Below are positions 1-8,366 of a stretch of DNA of 64,000 bases, piece by piece (within the stretch, counting starts at the first letter, position 1; each line of letters begins with the position of its first letter). This DNA comes from Planctomycetota bacterium (GTDB lineage: Bacteria; Planctomycetota; OFTM77). The position numbers and the translations under genes are program-made. Location of the stretch: NCBI GenBank assembly GCA_029260795.1, contig JAJDCO010000105.1, positions 1 to 64,000 on the forward strand, in the 5' to 3' direction. Under the pieces are notes generated by a model. The model worked only from the letters and a program-made list of their open reading frames with translations, was not told the origin of the DNA and made no database searches.

Positions 1-189
1 GGGCTCCGGCTCCACCCCGTGCTCCAAGCGACCCTCACCAGCAGTCAAGCTCAAACGCCGCCTGTCACGATCCCGAGCACCGCGCCTCTGATCGAGATCT
101 TCTACGCCGGCTTCACCTTCGACCTCACGGCCGGCACCTACGTCACCGTCTTCCCACCCCACTCCTTCACCATCCAGCCGGGCCCATAG
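1..189 (+). CDS. C-terminal end of a beta-helix family protein (5' truncated by window)
   Basis: The reading frame is open from the first base and ends with TAG at 187-189, giving 62 residues. They match the last 62 residues of the complete gene at 746-2347 almost perfectly, including the motifs FYAGFTFDLTAGTY and FPPHSFTI. This is therefore the tail of a tandem paralogue whose beta-helix part lies upstream of the window. The shared C-terminal segment looks like a small conserved beta-rich module attached to secreted proteins; its role is unknown. The DNA match runs past the stop through the hairpin at 201-229, so the duplication includes the 3' flank. Confidence 0.85.
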   Translation, partial: GLRLHPVLQATLTSSQAQTPPVTIPSTAPLIEIFYAGFTFDLTAGTYVTVFPPHSFTIQPGP

Positions 190-200
190 CGATCGATTAA

Positions 201-229
201 CGGCGAGCGCGACAGCCTCGCGCTCGCCG
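201..229 (+). terminator. Perfect 12-bp stem-loop after the beta-helix tail
   Basis: CGGCGAGCGCGA pairs with TCGCGCTCGCCG across a 5-base loop (CAGCC), 12 bases after the stop codon at 189. No T-tract follows, so it is a transcript-end or stability hairpin rather than a textbook intrinsic terminator. The same hairpin follows the paralogue at 2359-2387. Confidence 0.6.
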
Positions 230-245
230 GCTCACACGGCTGGAT

Positions 246-725
246 GTGGACGGAGGGAGCGCTGTCGGCAATGCTATTCGTATGGCAAACATCCCAAGGA
301 ACACCCCAGACCGAGGCTCCGTCTGGGAGAACAACAGCCGCCTGCTGTTGTTCGATCCGCCGGCCGCGGGTGGGGGCATCAACCTCCAGCAGCCGGACCT
401 GGTCGTCGACCTCGGTGAGACGGCCTGTATGGGCCTTTGGGTCGGGTCGGCCTTCGGGAAGTGCACCTGCACGGGGTTGGTCGACATCGTCATCGGCCGC
501 AGCCAGACGTTCTCCGTCCACCGCGTCGGCACGAGTCCTCTGAGCGTCGGGCCGGCCCTCTTCAGTAGCCAGGGGCTGGGCGCGCAGATCGGCGCCTTCA
601 ACTCGATCGAGGTCGCTCGGTCCATTCCGGCGGGTCAAGGCAACAAGCAAGACTACCTCTACGTCGGCAGTGACGCTTATGTCCATGCGTTCACGACGGC
701 CAAATACTCCGTCGGAATGCATTGA
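246..725 (+). CDS. Hypothetical protein between two beta-helix genes
   Basis: Open frame of 159 codons with third-position GC typical of its neighbours. The start is uncertain: GTG at 246 lacks a clear ribosome site and ATG at 282 is an alternative. No signal peptide or membrane segment is visible. The C-terminal half is rich in beta-prone residues (GRSQTFSVHRVG, YLYVGSDAYVHAF) and could be the surviving end of a larger exported protein. No family was recognised. The next gene starts 20 bases after its stop, so the two may be co-transcribed. Confidence 0.5.
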   Translation: MDGGSAVGNAIRMANIPRNTPDRGSVWENNSRLLLFDPPAAGGGINLQQPDLVVDLGETACMGLWVGSAFGKCTCTGLVDIVIGRSQTFSVHRVGTSPLSVGPALFSSQGLGAQIGAFNSIEVARSIPAGQGNKQDYLYVGSDAYVHAFTTAKYSVGMH

Positions 726-745
726 GCGAACGGGAGGAGACGATC

Positions 746-2347
746 ATGAGAACAAGAATCACCGTCTTTCTGGCATTGCTCTGCATGTTTCTTCGATCCG
801 AAACCGCGTCGGCAAACGACTACTTCGTCGACGCCGTGAACGGTAGCGACGCCACGGGAGACGGTTCGGCGCAGAGCCCTTGGCAGACGATCACCTATTC
901 GTTCAGCCAGATCCCGGGACCCGACGACACGCTCTGGGTCGAACCCGGGGTCTATGACGCTGCGCTCGGGGAGGTCTTCCCTCTGACGCCGATGCCGAAA
1001 GTCAGCCTCGTCTCGCTCGCAGGGAGGGAGGTGACTCGAATCGTCGGAGATGGAGTCAACGACCTCATCGTGTTACCGGGAGCAGACCAAGTCAATCCTT
1101 CACGACCCTTGATAGAGGGATTCACCCTCGAGAACGCTCATGATGCCATTGTCCTCAGGGAAGGCCATGCTGAATTGATTGCGCTGACCCTTCGGAGCTC
1201 GACCGTTACCAATAACTCGAGAGCAGGGGTCTATCTCGGATCGGGTCTCTGGAGCAACGGGGTCAAGGTCATCGAGTGCTCGATCTCGCAGAATCTCTAC
1301 GGCGTTCTCATGAATGGCGCGACCAGCGAAGGCAGCGGCCTTGAGCTCGAGGACTCTCTCATCGAGAACAACCTTTCTCATGGCATCGCCATTGTGGACG
1401 GTTTTCTCTTCGCGAGATCCGATCGGGACGTCATTCGCAACAACGGCGGCGCCGGCTGGTGGCAAACGACGACTCTAGAAGTGCAGTCGTCACTGACGAA
1501 CACGACGATCTCCGGGAATGCCGGGGGCGGGTTTTACGCCCATGCTGATGTTCAAGGGACATACCCTTACCACTTCTATCCCGTGTCTCAGATCGGAGCT
1601 CTCGCATGCATCGTATACGGGAATAGCGGTTTCGGCGGCGCCTTGGAGGCCGGAACTGCGGGCGGAATTGGCCAGGTTACGAACTCGATCGCTTGGGGCA
1701 ACTCACCGGTCGATAACGTCAACTTCAAGGCGGTGTACTCCGATGTCGGAACGGGTCAGAACTTCGGATCTGGCGTGATCTCGATCGATCCCCGCTTCGT
1801 GGATGCGTTGAATGGCGATTTTCGATTTCGGCATGACTCCCCCTGCATCGATACTGCAAACAACTCGGCTTCGCCCCGCACCGACTTTGAAGGCCAGCCG
1901 CGCCCCTTCGACGGGAACTCCGACGGGACAGCAAGAGCCGACATGGGCATCGACGAGTTCACGGCCTGCGCGTTCCCGGCCGGGCCGGCCAAGACCGGGC
2001 AGCCGTTCTCATTCCAAGCAGAGGCCCCGCCCGCCGAGGACGGCCATCTCGTCGTCCTCCTCCTCGCCGGCGCCACCGCCGGCGAAGGCCCCGGCATCCC
2101 GCTGCCGGGATCGGGCGGCCTGCGGGTCGACCTCGAGAGCGACGCCCTCTTCCAGCTCGGCCTCCGCCTCCACCCCGTGCTCCAAGCGACGCTCGCCAAC
2201 AGCCAAGCCCAAACTCCACCCGTCACGATCCCGAGCACCGCGCCTTTGATCGAAGTCTTCTACGCCGGCTTCACCTTCGACCTCACGGCCGGCACCTACG
2301 TCACCGTCTTCCCACCCCACTCCTTCACCATCGAGCCGGGCCCATAA
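746..2347 (+). CDS. Secreted right-handed beta-helix (DUF1565-like) protein
   Basis: A 533-residue protein starting at ATG 746, with GGGAGGAG six bases upstream; an in-frame TTG at 722 is less likely. Residues 1-23 form a signal peptide. DYFVDAVNGSDATGDGS and PWQTITYSFSQIP are typical of the start of DUF1565/NosD-like parallel beta-helices. Residues ~100-340 show the repeating short strands and asparagine turns of such solenoids (TVTNNSRAGVYL, SLIENNLSHGIAI). Residues ~405-533 are a separate C-terminal beta domain shared with the gene tail at 1-189. The likely location is the cell surface or outside the cell, with carbohydrate binding or cleavage possible. No catalytic site could be assigned. 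Confidence 0.85.
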   Translation: MRTRITVFLALLCMFLRSETASANDYFVDAVNGSDATGDGSAQSPWQTITYSFSQIPGPDDTLWVEPGVYDAALGEVFPLTPMPKVSLVSLAGREVTRIVGDGVNDLIVLPGADQVNPSRPLIEGFTLENAHDAIVLREGHAELIALTLRSSTVTNNSRAGVYLGSGLWSNGVKVIECSISQNLYGVLMNGATSEGSGLELEDSLIENNLSHGIAIVDGFLFARSDRDVIRNNGGAGWWQTTTLEVQSSLTNTTISGNAGGGFYAHADVQGTYPYHFYPVSQIGALACIVYGNSGFGGALEAGTAGGIGQVTNSIAWGNSPVDNVNFKAVYSDVGTGQNFGSGVISIDPRFVDALNGDFRFRHDSPCIDTANNSASPRTDFEGQPRPFDGNSDGTARADMGIDEFTACAFPAGPAKTGQPFSFQAEAPPAEDGHLVVLLLAGATAGEGPGIPLPGSGGLRVDLESDALFQLGLRLHPVLQATLANSQAQTPPVTIPSTAPLIEVFYAGFTFDLTAGTYVTVFPPHSFTIEPGP

Positions 2348-2358
2348 CGATCGACTAA

Positions 2359-2387
2359 CGGCGAGCGCGACAGCCTCGCGCTCGCCG
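2359..2387 (+). terminator. Stem-loop after the beta-helix gene
   Basis: Same 12-bp perfect stem and CAGCC loop as at 201-229, located 12 bases after the stop codon. Its conservation with the gene tail shows that the 3' end was copied as a unit. There is no T-run. Confidence 0.6.
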
Positions 2388-2390
2388 GCT

Positions 2391-2953
2391 CCATGAAGGA
2401 AAGGCGCGGAGCCGCTGACGACATTCGTGACGGAAGACGGATTCCGTTGAGCGTCGGTGTCGGGCAAGAAAGCGTGGACCGACAAGCGTCGAGTCCGCGG
2501 TGTACGAGGTTGTGGCGCCGCTCTCTCGATCAAGTCATTCGACGCCGGCTCGTCCCGCCGCCGTTCGACGAATGAGATCGGCCGCCGTGTCGGACTCCGT
2601 TCACGTCTCTGAATCACATGCGCTGTCCATGAAGGAAAGGCGCAGAGCCGCTGACGACATTCGTGGCGGAAGACGGATTCCGTTGAGCGTCGGTGTCGGG
2701 CAAGAAAGCGTGGATCGACAAGCGTCGAGTCCGCGGTGTACGAGGTTGAGTCGGCCGCTCTCTCGATCACGTCATTCGACGCCGGCTCGTCCCGCCGCCG
2801 TTCGACGAATGAGATCGGTCGCCGTGTCGGACTCCGTTCACGTCTCTGAATCACATGCGCTGTCCATGAAGGAAAGGCGCGGAGCCGCTGACGACATTCG
2901 TGACGGAAGACGGATTCCGTTGAGTGTCGGTGTCGGGCAAGAAAGCGTGGACC
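2391..2953 (+). repeat. Tandem ~237-bp repeat, about 2.4 copies
   Basis: Copies begin at 2391, 2627 and 2864 with CCATGAAGGAAAGGCGC; the spacings are 236 and 237 bases. The third copy stops at about 2953. Copies differ at only a few positions, so amplification is recent. Each complete unit contains GTGTCGGACTCCGTTCACG, the reverse complement of the core of the dispersed repeats at 8595 and 39242, and a GCTCTCTCGAT block equivalent to their GAGAGAGCG. Long open frames run through the array on both strands, but they follow from the repeat and are not supported as genes. Confidence 0.85.
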
Positions 2954-2982
2954 GACTGGTCTTCCTCGCTGAGGTCACACCT

Positions 2983-3096
2983 GCAAACGACTATTTGCAG
3001 TCAACGGTAGCGACGTCACGGGTGACGGCTCGGCGCAAATGCCTTGGCAGACGATCACCTTTTCGTTCAGCCAGGTTCCGGGGCCCGATGACACGG
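2983..3096 (+). pseudogene. Remnant of a third beta-helix gene (5' part only)
   Basis: The DNA matches the start of the mature region of the gene at 746 (from GCAAACGACTA through the segment encoding the NGSDATGDGSAQ and PWQTITYSFSQ blocks). A small deletion after the first codons breaks the frame. The signal-peptide part, everything downstream and any start are missing. The match ends about four bases before the convergent glycosyltransferase gene, so a deletion joined this remnant to that gene's 3' end. Confidence 0.75.
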
Positions 3097-3099
3097 TCC

Positions 3100-4707
3100 T
3101 CAGTCGCGTCGCACCAGAACCCAGAGCGTGGGGCTGATCCGGCTGAACTCGGTGTCGCCGTGTCGCCAGCCCAGCCAGCGTGGGCCGCCTTCGAACCGGT
3201 AGACGGTGTAGCCGCTCGGGCCGCCACGCAAGGCCATGAAGTAGCTGCTGAGCTCGGGGGAGGTGAAGCGAGTGAAGTAGTTCGAGGTCAGAACGACGGC
3301 GGCCGGCCGACGAGCCGTCAGGGCTGAGAGAGAGAAGTCTGCGGGCGGTCGCTCGGCTGGGATCAACCGTGTGACCTCGTATCCAAGCTCGGGCAGGCGA
3401 GGGAGGTAGGTGTCGAAGGCATAGACCTCGACCGAGGCGGGTGGCGGCAGTCGCTCGAGGAGGAAGGCCTCAGCTTCGTAGCGCGAGTCGAGGAGCAGAC
3501 TCGCATCGATGCGGGCCCCCCAACCGACGCAGAACAGCATCGTGCCTCCGACCAGAGTGCGCGCCAGCCAGCGGGCTCGACCGGGCGCGTGCCAGGTCCG
3601 CGTCAGGGCCAAGCCGGCCAAGGGAGCCAGGAAGAGCAGCGTGGGCAGCGCGAATCGGTGATAGGCGAAGCGGATCGATGCGATGGAGCCGACGTAGTAG
3701 ACGATCAGCGGCACCAGCAGCACGCCCAGACGACGGGGATCGCGAGCCAGCAGCACGCCTCCGATCAGCGTCCAGATCATGACGGGCCAGCCGCTGCCGG
3801 AGACGACGTAGGTCACGAAGCGTTGCAGCAGAGAGAGCTGCCCGGCCAGCGTTGCGGGAACCTCGATGTAGGGCTGGGTGCCGCCGCCCGACGTCCAGTA
3901 CTCCCAACGCTCGAGCCACACGTCGAAGGCGAACAGCCAGTTGTTGACGAAGGCGAAGACGAGGGCCGCGCTCACCAGGCCGGCTGCTACGGGCTTCCAC
4001 GATCGGCGGTCTCGGAGCCAGATCAGCGTGATCCAGAGCGCAAACCCGACGAAGACCGAGTACACCTGCTCCTTCGTCCCGAGGGCGATCGAGGCGACGG
4101 CACCCAGCGCCACCGCGCGTCGGATGCTCCATCGATCGAGGAAGCCCAGCAGAAGCACGAGCGCGAGAGCCGTCCAGAACAGCGCCGGAACGTCGACGTT
4201 GCCGAGATGAGCGAACAGGACGAGATAGACGTTTCCGAGTGTGACCAGCATCGCGAAGGGCGCGGCTCGGGGGTCGCCGAACAACCGCGCCGTCGCTCGC
4301 CCCACGAAGTGCACGATGCCGATCGCCATGACGACGCTGACCAGGCGAGCCAGGAGCATGAGCATGCTCAGGGCGTGCAGCGGATCCGTGAAGCCATAGG
4401 GAAACTCGACCTGCGGATCTCTCCAGGCCGAGGTCACGGAGAGGAAGCCCAGGTAGGGCGCGTAGACTCCGGCGAGGAGGGCGTGATGGACGGGTGGGTA
4501 CTTTTGGAAGCCGGCGAAGCGTTGGTAGGCCGACTTGAGGGGGCCGATGGGAGTGGGGTCGTCGTTCGACCAGGTCGAGTAGCCGGGGAGGCCCCAGTCG
4601 ATCCCGATCAGGAACATCACGGCCGCGAGCGCCAGGATCGTGACTCGGACGACACGCCCTGATGACGACTCGATCCCGCTGAGCTCAGCTCCAGACGCCG
4701 TAGACAT
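3100..4707 (-). CDS. GT-C type membrane glycosyltransferase (PMT/GT39-like)
   Basis: A 535-residue polytopic membrane protein with about ten hydrophobic segments. The first loop after TM1 carries an acidic pair (WSNDDPTPIG), the usual catalytic position of GT-C enzymes using polyprenyl-phosphate sugars. This is followed by FQKYPPVHH and a long series of transmembrane helices. The likely role is transfer of a sugar from a lipid-linked donor to a protein or glycan on the outer face of the membrane; the acceptor is unknown. The start ATG at 4707 has GGAAAG just upstream and overlaps the preceding small gene by 23 bases, implying translational coupling. Confidence 0.8.
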   Translation of the reverse strand: MSTASGAELSGIESSSGRVVRVTILALAAVMFLIGIDWGLPGYSTWSNDDPTPIGPLKSAYQRFAGFQKYPPVHHALLAGVYAPYLGFLSVTSAWRDPQVEFPYGFTDPLHALSMLMLLARLVSVVMAIGIVHFVGRATARLFGDPRAAPFAMLVTLGNVYLVLFAHLGNVDVPALFWTALALVLLLGFLDRWSIRRAVALGAVASIALGTKEQVYSVFVGFALWITLIWLRDRRSWKPVAAGLVSAALVFAFVNNWLFAFDVWLERWEYWTSGGGTQPYIEVPATLAGQLSLLQRFVTYVVSGSGWPVMIWTLIGGVLLARDPRRLGVLLVPLIVYYVGSIASIRFAYHRFALPTLLFLAPLAGLALTRTWHAPGRARWLARTLVGGTMLFCVGWGARIDASLLLDSRYEAEAFLLERLPPPASVEVYAFDTYLPRLPELGYEVTRLIPAERPPADFSLSALTARRPAAVVLTSNYFTRFTSPELSSYFMALRGGPSGYTVYRFEGGPRWLGWRHGDTEFSRISPTLWVLVRRD

Positions 4708-4831
4708 ACTTTCCGATGCTGAAGACGATTCCTAGGCCGATGGCGATTGCCAAGAAGACCAAGAGCGCGATCCAGAGGAGCTTGCCGAGCTCGACCAGGG
4801 TGGCGCGCAGCTCTTCTCGTTCTTCGTCCAT
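4685..4831 (-). CDS. Small single-pass membrane protein (48 aa)
   Basis: ATG at 4831 is preceded by AGGAG eight bases upstream; an in-frame GTG at 4867 is less likely. The charged N-terminus MDEEREELRATLVELGKLL is followed by one hydrophobic helix (WIALLVFLAIAIGLGIVFSI) at residues ~20-39 and a short tail. Its last 23 bases overlap the glycosyltransferase start, so the two are probably one operon and the product may be an accessory subunit. No named family was recognised. Confidence 0.7.
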   Translation of the reverse strand: MDEEREELRATLVELGKLLWIALLVFLAIAIGLGIVFSIGKYVYGVWS

Positions 4832-5134
4832 AGATGCTCCTGCGCCTGCAGACCGGGGCCGGGTCACGAGTGACCCACCCTCGGCGGGCAGGCCCCGCGA
4901 CCACTCCTGTCACCAATCGGTTCGGAGCCGCGAGCGAAGGGTCATTGGATACACCGAGTCTCGAAGCGTCAAGGCGTCCGTCGCTCGAAGCCCGCCCGTC
5001 GGGCCGCCTGCCGGCCGAACGGCCCCGATTGGCTCCAGCTCGACTCTCTTCGCAGACGATAGATGCCCGAGAGTCCTTCTCGCCCACCGGTCCCCCGTGG
5101 ACCTTGGAATCGCCCGCACTGTCCTCGAGAGCTC

Positions 5135-5584
5135 ATGTCGAATCGTCCCGAGAGTGACGCCTGCCCCCAGCGAGATCATCCCGTGGACCCGAGCGTGCTC
5201 GCTCCACTGGAGTCGATTCATAATCGAGCGGGTGAGTCGGTGGCCGAGGTGCTGATTCGGAGCTTTGTTCAGGAAGCGCCGGAGCTCTTGGAAGGCGTGA
5301 AGCTGGCCGCCCGCAGCTCGGACTGGACGCGCGTCATGATGCTGGCCTGCGCCCTGCGCTCCACGAGCGAGCTGATCGGAGCTCGCCGAGTCACTCAGCG
5401 CAGCGTCGATCTGGAGCGCGCCGCTCGTACGGGCTGGCAAGATCGGATCCGCCGCCTGATCGCGTTGCTCGAAGCCGAGCAGGCTCGCGTGATGCGCTGG
5501 CTCACGACCCGGGCCTCCGAATCGGCTGCCAGTGTGCCGCCGATCGAATCGGAGCGCCCCTCGGCTCGCACGCCTCGCCCCTGA
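5135..5584 (+). CDS. HPt-like protein lacking the phospho-histidine
   Basis: A 149-residue soluble protein taken from ATG 5135; upstream in-frame codons from 5063 are possible but less natural. Residues ~25-115 fit the histidine phosphotransfer helical bundle: FVQEAPELLEGVKLAARSSD matches the first helix pair, and LACALRSTSELIGARR aligns with the HPt signature A-H-x-L-K-G-x-S-x-x-x-G-A. At the phospho-acceptor position, Cys72 replaces His and Lys is Arg. It therefore probably cannot act as a normal phosphorelay intermediate and may bind receiver domains without phosphotransfer. No kinase or receiver gene is adjacent. Confidence 0.65.
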   Translation: MSNRPESDACPQRDHPVDPSVLAPLESIHNRAGESVAEVLIRSFVQEAPELLEGVKLAARSSDWTRVMMLACALRSTSELIGARRVTQRSVDLERAARTGWQDRIRRLIALLEAEQARVMRWLTTRASESAASVPPIESERPSARTPRP

Positions 5585-5978
5585 TCGGGCCTGCGCTTCG
5601 AGCGTTCCCAGAGAGAGCGCCCGGGCTGGATCGACAGGCGCCGCGCTCTCGCATCACGGCGGACTCCGTCCCCACGGCAGGCGCACGCGATCGTCGGAGG
5701 GAGGAGGCTGGCGCCTTCCCGCCCTAGCCGGCGGAACCAGCTCGTTTTCGGTTGCTACCGGTTCGGCAGGATCGCCGCAGCCTCACCGGAAGGATCGGAA
5801 CGCTCGCCCCGATCTCCAAGGGCTATGCGCGGGCTGATGGATCGCCTCAAGTCCTTCCCGGGGTCGCATCGATAGCGGACTCCGAAGCCTAGTGACCAAC
5901 CTCAGACAACTCACGAACTCGGCGTTCGTCTCGCTGCTGCGTCCGAGCCCGTTGTCCGACCCCACGGGAGGACTGTCG
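5585..5978. other. Intergenic stretch, 394 bases
   Basis: No credible gene or RNA was recognised. The last ~15 bases hold the ribosome site (GGGAGG at 5966-5971) of the following gene. A GCGGACTCCGTCC stretch weakly resembles the dispersed repeat core but the flanks do not match. Confidence 0.5.
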
Positions 5979-8231
5979 ATGCTGCGTCTCATCGCCGCGC
6001 TGCTGTGCCTGATGGCGGCCGCGCCCCTTGGTGCTCAAACGCTCACTCACATCCAGGTCCTGAATGACACGGACCACGCTCGAGATCAGGAGATCGTGTC
6101 TTTTGGGATTCCGTTCGCGGAAGGAACGCTTCGGGCCCAAGACCTCCCTTACCTGGTCGTCACTGACCCACAAGGTCGTGAGGTACCTTCCCAGTACCGA
6201 ATCCTGGCGCGCTGGACTCCTGGCGAGTCCTTGCGTTGGGTGCTGGTGACGTTTCCGGCGACGGTCGAAGGGAAGAGCCGTTCCGTCTACCGCCTCGCCC
6301 GCACGGAGACTCGCCACAACTACCAGGGCCGCTCGGCCGGGCAGGACATGGCGACCGTGCAGACCTTTATGCGTCCGGGGCTCTTCGAGTTCGTGCTGAC
6401 GGACCACTTCGACAACCAGTACGTGGCGGTCCAGCCGCGAATCAGCCTGGTCGAGGCGGGTCCTCTCAAGTCGATCGTCCGCTTCGATGCTCGCTTCCGC
6501 ACCCAGCCCGGCAATGGCATCAAGCGCGATTTCCTCTGGGGAACCGGCTACGTCACGTTCTTGAGTGATGCGCAGGGCTCCAAGCGTTTCGTGAAGATGG
6601 ACTGGTACCTGAAGAACAGCTACACGGTGCGCCCGCTCGGCAACGTTCGGTTCAAGAGCCTGTTCGCACAGGTGAGGCACGGAGGGCGAGAGCCCTATGC
6701 GATGCTGGGGACGCCGCTCGAGCCCGTGGACGAGCTGCCGGCCAGTGATGGACGCTTCGGGGCACTGTATCAGCCGGAGCTCTTCGGCTGGGGTGGTGAC
6801 GCGACGCGGAACATCTCGATCGCGATCCGCAAGGCGTGGCAGACCTTCCCGAAGGCTGTCGGAATCGACTCGAACTGGACGCGAGCCTGGCTCCTTCCGC
6901 AAGGCGACTACACGCTGCCCGATGGCGCGCACATGGGCGTGAGCTTCATGCTGGCGTGGAATCAGCCGGCGGCACAGGCCTACGAGGCGTCCGAGGCGTT
7001 TCACAAGCCGCTGACCTACAAGCTCAACACCGAGTACCTGCGGGCGACGCGCGCTTGGGGTGACTTCGGTGCCATCACCAGCGTGCCGGAGGGCACCTGG
7101 CTCGAGGACATGGCCTACAGCTCGTACAACTACGGCTGGCAAGAGTTCGGCGAGATCTACCACTCGACGCACACGACGGGTAGCCCGCGCAATCGATACA
7201 GCTACCTGCTTCCGTATATGCAGACCGGCGAGCGACGCCACCTCGACTGGGTCGAGGATCAGATCAACGTCTCGATGAACCTCCGGCCCTATCACTGGAA
7301 CACGTTCGAGAAGGCGTTCGACTTCGACGACTTCCAAGGGGACTCACTCTGGGATGGATACTGGCACTGGAAGTGGCCGGGAACCGGCTATCAGGCGCGC
7401 CAGTCGATTCCCGAGAGCTATGCCCCGTGGCGCACGGACTGGAGTGGTCCCTGGAATGGTTATGACTTCGAGCACATGACCATCGACGACCTGCGGGACT
7501 ACTACTACGTGACCGGACATCCGAAAGCGCTCGAGGCGATGGAGGAGGTCGGTCAGGGCCTGCGCAGCTACAAGATGTCGTGGGACAGTCAGTACAAGGT
7601 GCACTCGGCCCGCGTCCTCGGTTGGTGCCTCCGAGCGTTCGTCGATCTCTATCGCTTGACGAGTGACGAGGAGTACTGGGCAGCCGCCACCAACATGATG
7701 CGCCTCGTGCTCGACCACGATGGCGAGCGTTACTACTACGAGGACGGCTTCGTCGACGGCTGGGAGCCGTTCGTTCTCGCCGGCCAAGTCAAGCGTGGCC
7801 AGTCGAACTACGACCACTTCAAGCCGTGGATGTCGGCGGTCGGTGGCATCGGAATGATGCACTACCTCGATATGCTGCAGCGTCGAGCCGCGGCCGGCAA
7901 GTCGGACGAGATCTCGCCCCAACGCGTTCGCAGCTACGTGATCGACACCGCCAAGCTGATCAACGAGATGGGTTGGATCCCGAACGAGGGCTTCATCTAC
8001 GAGCTCGACATCTATGACGAAGCCAACAACGACGAGACCTACGGCAGCGCTTCGGGTACAGCGGAGTGGAACGTCGAGTTCCTCGCGCTCGTCTCGAAGC
8101 TCGCCAACGACCCATCGTTGTTCGAGACCGGTCGCTGGATCATGAACGTCCAGATGAGCAAGGGCGACCTCCGCGGAGATCCTTGGTATCAGGCCGCCCT
8201 CGAGATCGCCGGCATGGCCGGAGACGACTAA
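5979..8231 (+). CDS. YetA / exo-rhamnogalacturonan-lyase-like secreted protein, paralogue A
   Basis: A 750-residue protein with a signal peptide (MLRLIAALLCLMAAAPLGAQ) and GGGAGG before ATG 5979. It has the three-part layout of PcRGLX/YetA proteins: an N-terminal RIFT barrel (VSFGIPFAEG, SQYRILARWTP), a central beta-sandwich, and a C-terminal alpha/alpha toroid from about residue 370. Toroid motifs include STHTTGSPRNRYSYLLPY (~396), RPYHWNTFE (~436), DDLRDYYYVTGHPKALE (~500), NYDHFKPWMSAVGG (~609) and GTAEWNVEFL (~693). In the family these act on rhamnogalacturonan-type pectin or similar acidic glycans; the exact substrate here is inference. Two paralogues follow at 8759 and 11777. Confidence 0.8.
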   Translation: MLRLIAALLCLMAAAPLGAQTLTHIQVLNDTDHARDQEIVSFGIPFAEGTLRAQDLPYLVVTDPQGREVPSQYRILARWTPGESLRWVLVTFPATVEGKSRSVYRLARTETRHNYQGRSAGQDMATVQTFMRPGLFEFVLTDHFDNQYVAVQPRISLVEAGPLKSIVRFDARFRTQPGNGIKRDFLWGTGYVTFLSDAQGSKRFVKMDWYLKNSYTVRPLGNVRFKSLFAQVRHGGREPYAMLGTPLEPVDELPASDGRFGALYQPELFGWGGDATRNISIAIRKAWQTFPKAVGIDSNWTRAWLLPQGDYTLPDGAHMGVSFMLAWNQPAAQAYEASEAFHKPLTYKLNTEYLRATRAWGDFGAITSVPEGTWLEDMAYSSYNYGWQEFGEIYHSTHTTGSPRNRYSYLLPYMQTGERRHLDWVEDQINVSMNLRPYHWNTFEKAFDFDDFQGDSLWDGYWHWKWPGTGYQARQSIPESYAPWRTDWSGPWNGYDFEHMTIDDLRDYYYVTGHPKALEAMEEVGQGLRSYKMSWDSQYKVHSARVLGWCLRAFVDLYRLTSDEEYWAAATNMMRLVLDHDGERYYYEDGFVDGWEPFVLAGQVKRGQSNYDHFKPWMSAVGGIGMMHYLDMLQRRAAAGKSDEISPQRVRSYVIDTAKLINEMGWIPNEGFIYELDIYDEANNDETYGSASGTAEWNVEFLALVSKLANDPSLFETGRWIMNVQMSKGDLRGDPWYQAALEIAGMAGDD

Positions 8232-8272
8232 GACCTGTTCAACGCTCTCGGTGCCCGCTCGTCGGGCGCGAA

Positions 8273-8325
8273 CACGGGGCCGTCGATTCGCGAGATCCGA
8301 GATCTCGCGAGGCGCCGGCCCCGTG
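8273..8325 (+). terminator. Two-tier hairpin downstream of paralogue A
   Basis: CACGGGGCC (8273-8281) pairs with GGCCCCGTG (8317-8325). Inside it, TCGCGAGATC (8288-8297) pairs perfectly with GATCTCGCGA (8301-8310) over a 3-base loop. Only CCTTT follows, so termination may be weak. It lies 41 bases after the stop codon. Confidence 0.6.
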
Positions 8326-8366
8326 GCCTTTGGTTGGGCGATCGAATCGGAGCCCTTCCAGCAGGC

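Noticed and set aside
2009..3327. Long open frames on both strands through the 237-bp repeats
   Set aside because: They arise from the tandem repeats, reuse the same peptide three times and have Arg/Pro/Ser-rich composition unlike the real genes. No start with a ribosome site.
5585..5978. Riboswitch or structured RNA ahead of paralogue A
   Set aside because: Some short stems can be drawn, but none matches a known class and the region has no conserved counterpart before paralogues B and C.
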